DNA of 64,000 nt from contig CP046107.1 of the NCBI GenBank assembly GCA_016864895.1, positions 1,371,741 through 1,435,740 on the forward strand. Direction: 5' to 3'. The notes under the pieces were generated by a model. That model had not been told where the DNA came from, made no database searches, and worked only from the letters and a program-made list of their open reading frames with translations. The position numbers and the translations under genes are program-made. The DNA is from Neisseriaceae bacterium. Lineage in GTDB: Bacteria; Pseudomonadota; Gammaproteobacteria; Burkholderiales; Neisseriaceae. Within the stretch, counting starts at the first letter, position 1. The number at the start of each line of letters is the position of its first letter. Below, piece after piece: positions 58,817-64,000 of the stretch.

Positions 58817-59047
58817 ATGAAAAAAGTATTATTTTTAACTTTGGTGACTATTTCTTTAGCTGCATGTTCTGGTGGAAAAAATACAAAAATTGGCGATATA
58901 AGTAAAATGGAGCTTGGTGAAATTGAAACAGTAACTAAGTCTTTGACGCCGGAACAAGCTAGGAAAGTGACACAAGCGATTGCTGATTGTCAGGCTGATG
59001 CCGTAGCTGAGGTTTGTAATAAAAAAATCAAAGAAGTTATTAAATAA
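58817..59047 (+). CDS. small lipoprotein, copy 1
   Basis: 76 residues from ATG 58817, preceded by a GGGAG ribosome site; the open frame upstream is not part of it. Signal peptide with lipobox LAAC (Cys17), then SGGKN and a charged helical part with KSLTPEQARK and two cysteines (C58, C67) that may form a disulfide. Half of the residues are identical to the lipoprotein at 59734. Family not recognised. May be iron-regulated through the palindrome upstream. Confidence 0.8.
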   Translation: MKKVLFLTLVTISLAACSGGKNTKIGDISKMELGEIETVTKSLTPEQARKVTQAIADCQADAVAEVCNKKIKEVIK

Positions 59048-59733
59048 ATACGTATTAATATTGTACATGACGTGTTACCTTAAATAGTTGTTCATGTGTT
59101 TTCAATGAACTGTGTTTGAAGGGGGATGGTTCGCTGTGTACGGGGTTATTTATTCGGCTGGGGTGGCTTAGGGGGTGGTTTGTGTGCTAGTTTGGGATGG
59201 TTTGATTGACCTTGTGACGGGATGAATTGAGATTGAATAATATATTATTTTAACCTTATTTAGTTTCGTTTTAAGTATTCAGATTGTGTAGGCTGGAGAT
59301 ATAAGGATAATTATCAATCTTGGTGTTCTTTATTGTGTTATGTAATAGTGTATTCGCAAATTTGATCAGCTGTGAAACAACCATAATAATGGGATTATCA
59401 GTAACGGTTTAGTAACAGGAATTATCTAAAGTGAGCTAGTGGAATTAAATACACCAGTTATTCACATCCTTTTGGATGGGACTGAAACTGTTTGTATGAC
59501 ATGACGATGTGCTTTGATGAACAAAATAATATATGATTATTGGATGTAGGATCACTTTACAGTAGGTAGAAGTCGCTGATATTATCATAGTTTTTAAAGT
59601 TGATTATGGGTAGTTATCGAATCAATTCTAGAATTAGGGTTGTGACAAAGGAATAGGAATAATATATCTAAGTGATGTCTGTGTGTAATTTTTTTAAGCT
59701 TTATTTGCAATAAAATTGTTGATTGGAATATTC
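59048..59733. other. intergenic region between the two lipoprotein genes
   Basis: About 690 bases without a gene. It has a G-rich patch (59121-59178, runs of 4-5 G) unlike the AT-rich surroundings. The last 60 bases resemble the leader of lipoprotein copy 1 (GTGTGTAATTTTTTTAAG against ATGTGTAAATTTTATAAG), so the duplication included upstream DNA. Confidence 0.45.
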
Positions 59734-59964
59734 ATGAAAAAAAAAGTAGTGTTAGGGTTGTTATTAGTTGCTTTTACCTCATGTTCTGGGGAAAAGAACT
59801 TGAAAATTCGTGATGTTGGTAAGATGGATTTGGATGGGATCGTTAAAGTAATGAAATCGTTGACGCCAGAGCAAGCTCAGAAATTAGGTGAGGCGGTTGG
59901 GCAATGTCAAGCCAACTCAGAGGCTCAAGTGTGTGACGCAACTATTAAGAAAGTTATTAGATAA
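59734..59964 (+). CDS. small lipoprotein, copy 2
   Basis: 76 residues from ATG 59734. Lipobox FTSC with Cys17, and cysteines 58 and 67 at the same positions as in copy 1. Identical to copy 1 at 38 of 76 positions without gaps, including KSLTPEQA and KMxL. A diverged tandem duplicate; function unknown. Confidence 0.8.
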   Translation: MKKKVVLGLLLVAFTSCSGEKNLKIRDVGKMDLDGIVKVMKSLTPEQAQKLGEAVGQCQANSEAQVCDATIKKVIR

Positions 59965-60748
59965 ACTTGGTTTTGTATATAGGCATTCATAGAAATATAC
60001 TTTACTGATTGTATTGTGTTAGTCACTTTAGTTGTATGGTATAAGTTTGTTTTTCATGAACTTTATTGCGTGCTTGTTGCTGTGTTAGTCAGTTTTTTTT
60101 ATTTTTTATCTTGTTGTTGCAATACTTTACAACTGACTGTATTTCATTGTGTTTCTGACTCTATTTGTAGATTATATTAAGGTAATTAAGTTAGTGTTAA
60201 CTTTGTTTCAAACAGAAGTATTTAATGTTATTGGGTTCAATATTTTAAATGTTTTAGGACTTTATTCATTATATTGTATTTTAAAAAAATTTTATTTTTT
60301 TTCACCATGTCTGATTCTACATTTAGTGATTGTGTTGTGTTCGGTCATGAATCCCCTTAGTTTTTTAACAAAACGTTCTGTAAGCCTGTATTCAGAGCAA
60401 TAACTTAGATGGAATATGGATAGTAGTTAGTTCGAAGCACTGACTACAAAGAAATAAAAGTCTATCTCATCTATAATATAAAGAATGAGGGGGAAGTGTG
60501 ACCAAAATTAATCATTTTACTTCTCGTTCTGAAACTTGTAGTCGATCACGAACTAGATAGATGAAGTGTAAGACACTAATCTTTTCCAGTTAGTTATATT
60601 TGTGATAATTGTTTTATCAGGTTCTGCTGTAAGACTCGTTTTCTTTAAGGCAGAAATTAGTGTGAGATATAGTAAGTATGAATCTAGTTTTTATGTTATA
60701 TTCTAGAGTAATTTTCAGTTAAAAAGATTAGTGTAGGAAAGGATAAGC
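59965..60748. other. intergenic region before dapD
   Basis: About 780 bases. A hydrophobic frame at 60149-60403 is low-complexity and has no convincing start, so I do not call it a gene. The right half holds the structured element at 60429-60554. Confidence 0.45.
60429..60554. ncRNA. candidate structured RNA or small inverted-repeat element upstream of dapD
   Basis: Outer arms AGTTCG...GACTACAA (60429-60449) pair with TTGTAGTC...CGAACT (60536-60554), 14 bp interrupted by an internal loop. Inside, GAATGA...GAAGT (60483-60497) pairs with ACTTC-TCGTTC (60519-60529). The loop sequence TCATCTAT (60467-60474) is also complementary to ATAGATGA just downstream (60557-60564), allowing an alternative fold. 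About 195 bases before dapD. Could be a leader, a small RNA or a MITE-like element. Not a riboswitch I recognise. Confidence 0.4.
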
Positions 60749-61567
60749 ATGTCACTTCAAAATATTATTGAACTAGGATTTGAAAATAGATCGGAGATTT
60801 CTCCTGATGATGTCAAACCAGAACTAAAGGAGGCAGTTCTTGAAGTGATTGAGTTATTAGATAAAGGTAAGTTGAGAACAGCAGAAAAACTTGATCAGAA
60901 ATGGGTTGTTAATGAATGGGTTAAAAAAGCTGTCTTATTGTCATTCAGAATTCGTGATAATGAAGTTAGTTCGGATGGTGTGAATCACTATTTTGACAAG
61001 GTGGATACCAAATTTTCACAATGGGATAAAAAATGTTTTTCCCAAGGAGGATTTAGAGTAGTCCCTAATGCAGTTGTAAGAAAAGGCTCATACATTGGTA
61101 AAAATGTGGTTTTGATGCCCTCTTATGTAAATATTGGTGCTTATGTAGATGAAGGTACAATGGTGGATACATGGGCAACGGTAGGTTCTTGTGCTCAAAT
61201 TGGTAAAAATGTACATTTATCAGGAGGTGTAGGTATTGGAGGAGTATTGGAGCCATTGCAAGCATCACCAACTATTATTGAAGATAATTGTTTTATTGGG
61301 GCTCGTTCTGAAATTGTGGAAGGTGTGATCGTAGAAGAAGGTAGCGTAATTTCTATGGGGGTATATATTGGACAGTCCACTAAGATATATGATCGTGAAA
61401 CTAAAGAAATTACTTATGGACGGATCCCGGCGGGTTCAGTTGTTGTTGCTGGTAATTTGCCAAGTACAGATGGAATGTATAGCTTATATTGTGCTGTGAT
61501 TGTTAAAAAAGTAGATGCTAAGACTTTATCTAAAGTAGGTATCAACGAATTGCTAAGAGAAGTTTAA
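60749..61567 (+). CDS. dapD: tetrahydrodipicolinate N-succinyltransferase
   Basis: Lysine and diaminopimelate synthesis, succinylase branch. 272 residues. N-terminal helical domain, then a left-handed beta-helix of hexapeptide repeats ([52 protein letters not shown]) and a C-terminal strand region. Intact; ribosome site AGGAAAGGA upstream. Monocistronic, with a terminator further downstream. Confidence 0.97.
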   Translation: MSLQNIIELGFENRSEISPDDVKPELKEAVLEVIELLDKGKLRTAEKLDQKWVVNEWVKKAVLLSFRIRDNEVSSDGVNHYFDKVDTKFSQWDKKCFSQGGFRVVPNAVVRKGSYIGKNVVLMPSYVNIGAYVDEGTMVDTWATVGSCAQIGKNVHLSGGVGIGGVLEPLQASPTIIEDNCFIGARSEIVEGVIVEEGSVISMGVYIGQSTKIYDRETKEITYGRIPAGSVVVAGNLPSTDGMYSLYCAVIVKKVDAKTLSKVGINELLREV

Positions 61568-61871
61568 GTTTTTTCGATTGGTTTTTACAGAATATAAAAA
61601 TAGCCATTGTATATTCTTTGTGGGTAGTGGCATCATCCCAGCTTTTGGATTTATTGTCTTTTAATCATTCAGATTAATATAACTTATTGATTAGCTGATG
61701 GGATTGTCGTTTTAAGATCTTGCAAAAAAGTGTGATAATATCGGATGGAGCGTTGTAGAGAAGAATATAATTTAGAATAAATCCTTATCAAGATGATATA
61801 TGATGTACAAAACTGGAGGAATGATATCAAAAGATATGTATCGAATTGAATGTTAAAATGAAAGCGATATG

Positions 61872-61918
61872 ATTGCATAACAAAAAACCGCGATTAAGTC
61901 GTGGTTTTTTTATGCAAT
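61872..61918. terminator. bidirectional terminator dapD / small secreted protein
   Basis: Stem AAAAACCGCGA/TCGTGGTTTTT (one G-T pair) with loop TTAAG, extended by ATTGCATA/TATGCAAT, with an A tract on the left and a T tract on the right. Sits between convergent genes. Confidence 0.8.
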
Positions 61919-61927
61919 GGAATATAA

Positions 61928-62287
61928 TTAATTAGTTTTTAATATTTTTTTTTCACAGAATTGACTAATTTCACTCCCAACGGCCTCTATGTTTTTTATA
62001 TACTCTTGCTCACTTCTAGCATTTTTAGCGATATTAAACATTTTTTTAACGTAAGTTTTATTCAAACTTGTATTTTCAGCCACACAAGTACAGTAACTAT
62101 CAATAATTTTTTTAGTGGCAGCATCTACTTTGGAATTCGATTTAGTAAGTTCCATTTTACAATTCTGCGCAATAGCCTGTTGTTGAGATTTGAGTGTTTC
62201 CGAAAACTCGGCTTCATTGATAGGCTCTGCAATACTGTTAAAAGTGGACAAAACTATAATAGTACTCAATAATAATGACTTCTTCAT
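61928..62287 (-). CDS. small secreted protein with four cysteines
   Basis: 119 residues from ATG 62287, which has AAGGAG 7 bases upstream; the longer open frame lacks a ribosome site. Signal peptide MKKSLLLSTIIVLSTFNSIA, cleavage likely before EPINEAEF. The mature part is helical and Lys/Glu-rich with cysteines in AQNCKM, SYCTCVAE and QFCEKK. Periplasmic location expected; family not recognised. 41 bases downstream of the purA stop on the same strand. Confidence 0.7.
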   Translation of the reverse strand: MKKSLLLSTIIVLSTFNSIAEPINEAEFSETLKSQQQAIAQNCKMELTKSNSKVDAATKKIIDSYCTCVAENTSLNKTYVKKMFNIAKNARSEQEYIKNIEAVGSEISQFCEKKILKTN

Positions 62288-62328
62288 ACATGTCTCCTTA
62301 TGATTCAATAATCGTTTACTCCTGTAGT

Positions 62329-63660
<1,332 letters not shown>

Positions 63661-63738
63661 TTAAATTACCCATTGGTTATTAATAAATTCGATTTTATAA
63701 TCACATGTAATTCTCTAATGAATTTCATTATTAGTATT

Positions 63739-64000
63739 TCAATGATAACTTGTTTTTTGGTTATTTTTTAATTCTTCAGTCATTTCTTTTGCTGGTTCAT
63801 AATCACGAACAGGGATTTTAATATCATTATTATCAATTTTTTCATCTCGGATGGTGTTTAAAAAATATTTAAAATCAAGATGTAGTACTGTTGCAGATCT
63901 TGCTTTCTTAGAATAGTGTTCGAGATTGGCACAGCGATCTTCTTCTAGGAAGTTAGAGCATGCGTTTACATAAACTCTATACGATAATCTTGTGTGGTAA
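63739..64000 (-). CDS. unidentified protein, C-terminal part cut by the window edge
   Basis: A minus-strand frame open from base 63999 to TGA at 63739, 86 codons with no start inside the window. It contains RVYVNACSNFLEEDRCANLEH and ends near EMTEELKNNQKTSYH. In many betaproteobacteria the gene before purA is hisZ, but this sequence does not look like the HisZ C-terminus to me. Family unknown; coding is likely because the frame is unbroken and charged in a regular way. Confidence 0.5.
   Translation of the reverse strand, partial: YHTRLSYRVYVNACSNFLEEDRCANLEHYSKKARSATVLHLDFKYFLNTIRDEKIDNNDIKIPVRDYEPAKEMTEELKNNQKTSYH

Noticed and set aside
60149-60403. 84-codon hydrophobic frame
   Set aside because: Low-complexity, non-ATG start, no ribosome site, in T-rich DNA; likely chance.
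60429-60554. Lysine riboswitch before dapD
   Set aside because: The pairing pattern does not show the five-helix junction or conserved core expected of the lysine riboswitch, and it is about 195 bases from the start codon.

Overview
The window is AT-rich proteobacterial chromosome. Its housekeeping gene set and order point to a betaproteobacterium close to the Neisseriaceae: rpoD, smc, gmk-rpoZ-spoT, ybeD-lipB-lipA, accB-accC-prmA, argA of the kinase-like/GNAT type, comEC, grpE-dnaK, a tandem pair of bacterioferritins and purA. I cannot fix the genus. Low GC, long decayed intergenic stretches, several pseudogenes and a SpoT with an eroded synthetase domain suggest a host-restricted or reducing genome.

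Layout. 1-1216: 3' part of rpoD and its terminator. 1217-9128: accessory, heavily decayed DNA. It holds what looks like a broken class I lanthipeptide locus (a LanB N-terminal fragment, an intact LanFEG-type immunity ABC transporter and a split LanT-type exporter), interrupted by a two-gene zeta-toxin module. 9129-16556: an integration hotspot. A complete tRNA gene (CAU anticodon) is followed by a 2.9 kb segment closed by a 48-bp copy of the tRNA 3' end (12050-12097). Inside lie a dead restriction endonuclease gene, a second zeta-toxin module, a fragment of a third and a NYN-domain pseudogene. Beyond the second tRNA-end copy come a tyrosine recombinase pseudogene and an intact 676-residue protein that joins a GHKL ATPase to a PD-(D/E)XK nuclease, a strong candidate for a stand-alone defence gene.

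16557-64000: mostly core genome. It includes chromosome structure (smc), fatty acid genes (fabG-like, accBC), potassium uptake (trkA), LPS heptose and LPS control (hldA, waaF, lapA, lapB), pyrimidine and purine genes (pyrF, purC, purA), branched-chain amino acid, arginine and lysine genes (ilvE, argA, dapD), the stringent response (gmk-rpoZ-spoT), lipoate (lipB, lipA), protein targeting (ffh), ubiquinone (ubiD), queuosine (queA), peptidoglycan (murI), glyoxylate control (aceK), heat shock (grpE-dnaK behind a sigma-32-like promoter) and biotin (bioF, bioD, bioA). Iron storage (bfrA, bfrB, bfd) is preceded by two near-perfect Fur-type palindromes. A type IV pilin-like gene and comEC suggest a DNA-uptake machinery.

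The most interesting items are the GHKL-nuclease fusion in a tRNA hotspot with stacked integration scars, the lanthipeptide remnant whose immunity transporter carries the LanF E-loop, the three zeta-toxin modules, the hydrolase-only SpoT, the heme/ferroxidase split between the two bacterioferritins, and a structured element upstream of dapD.
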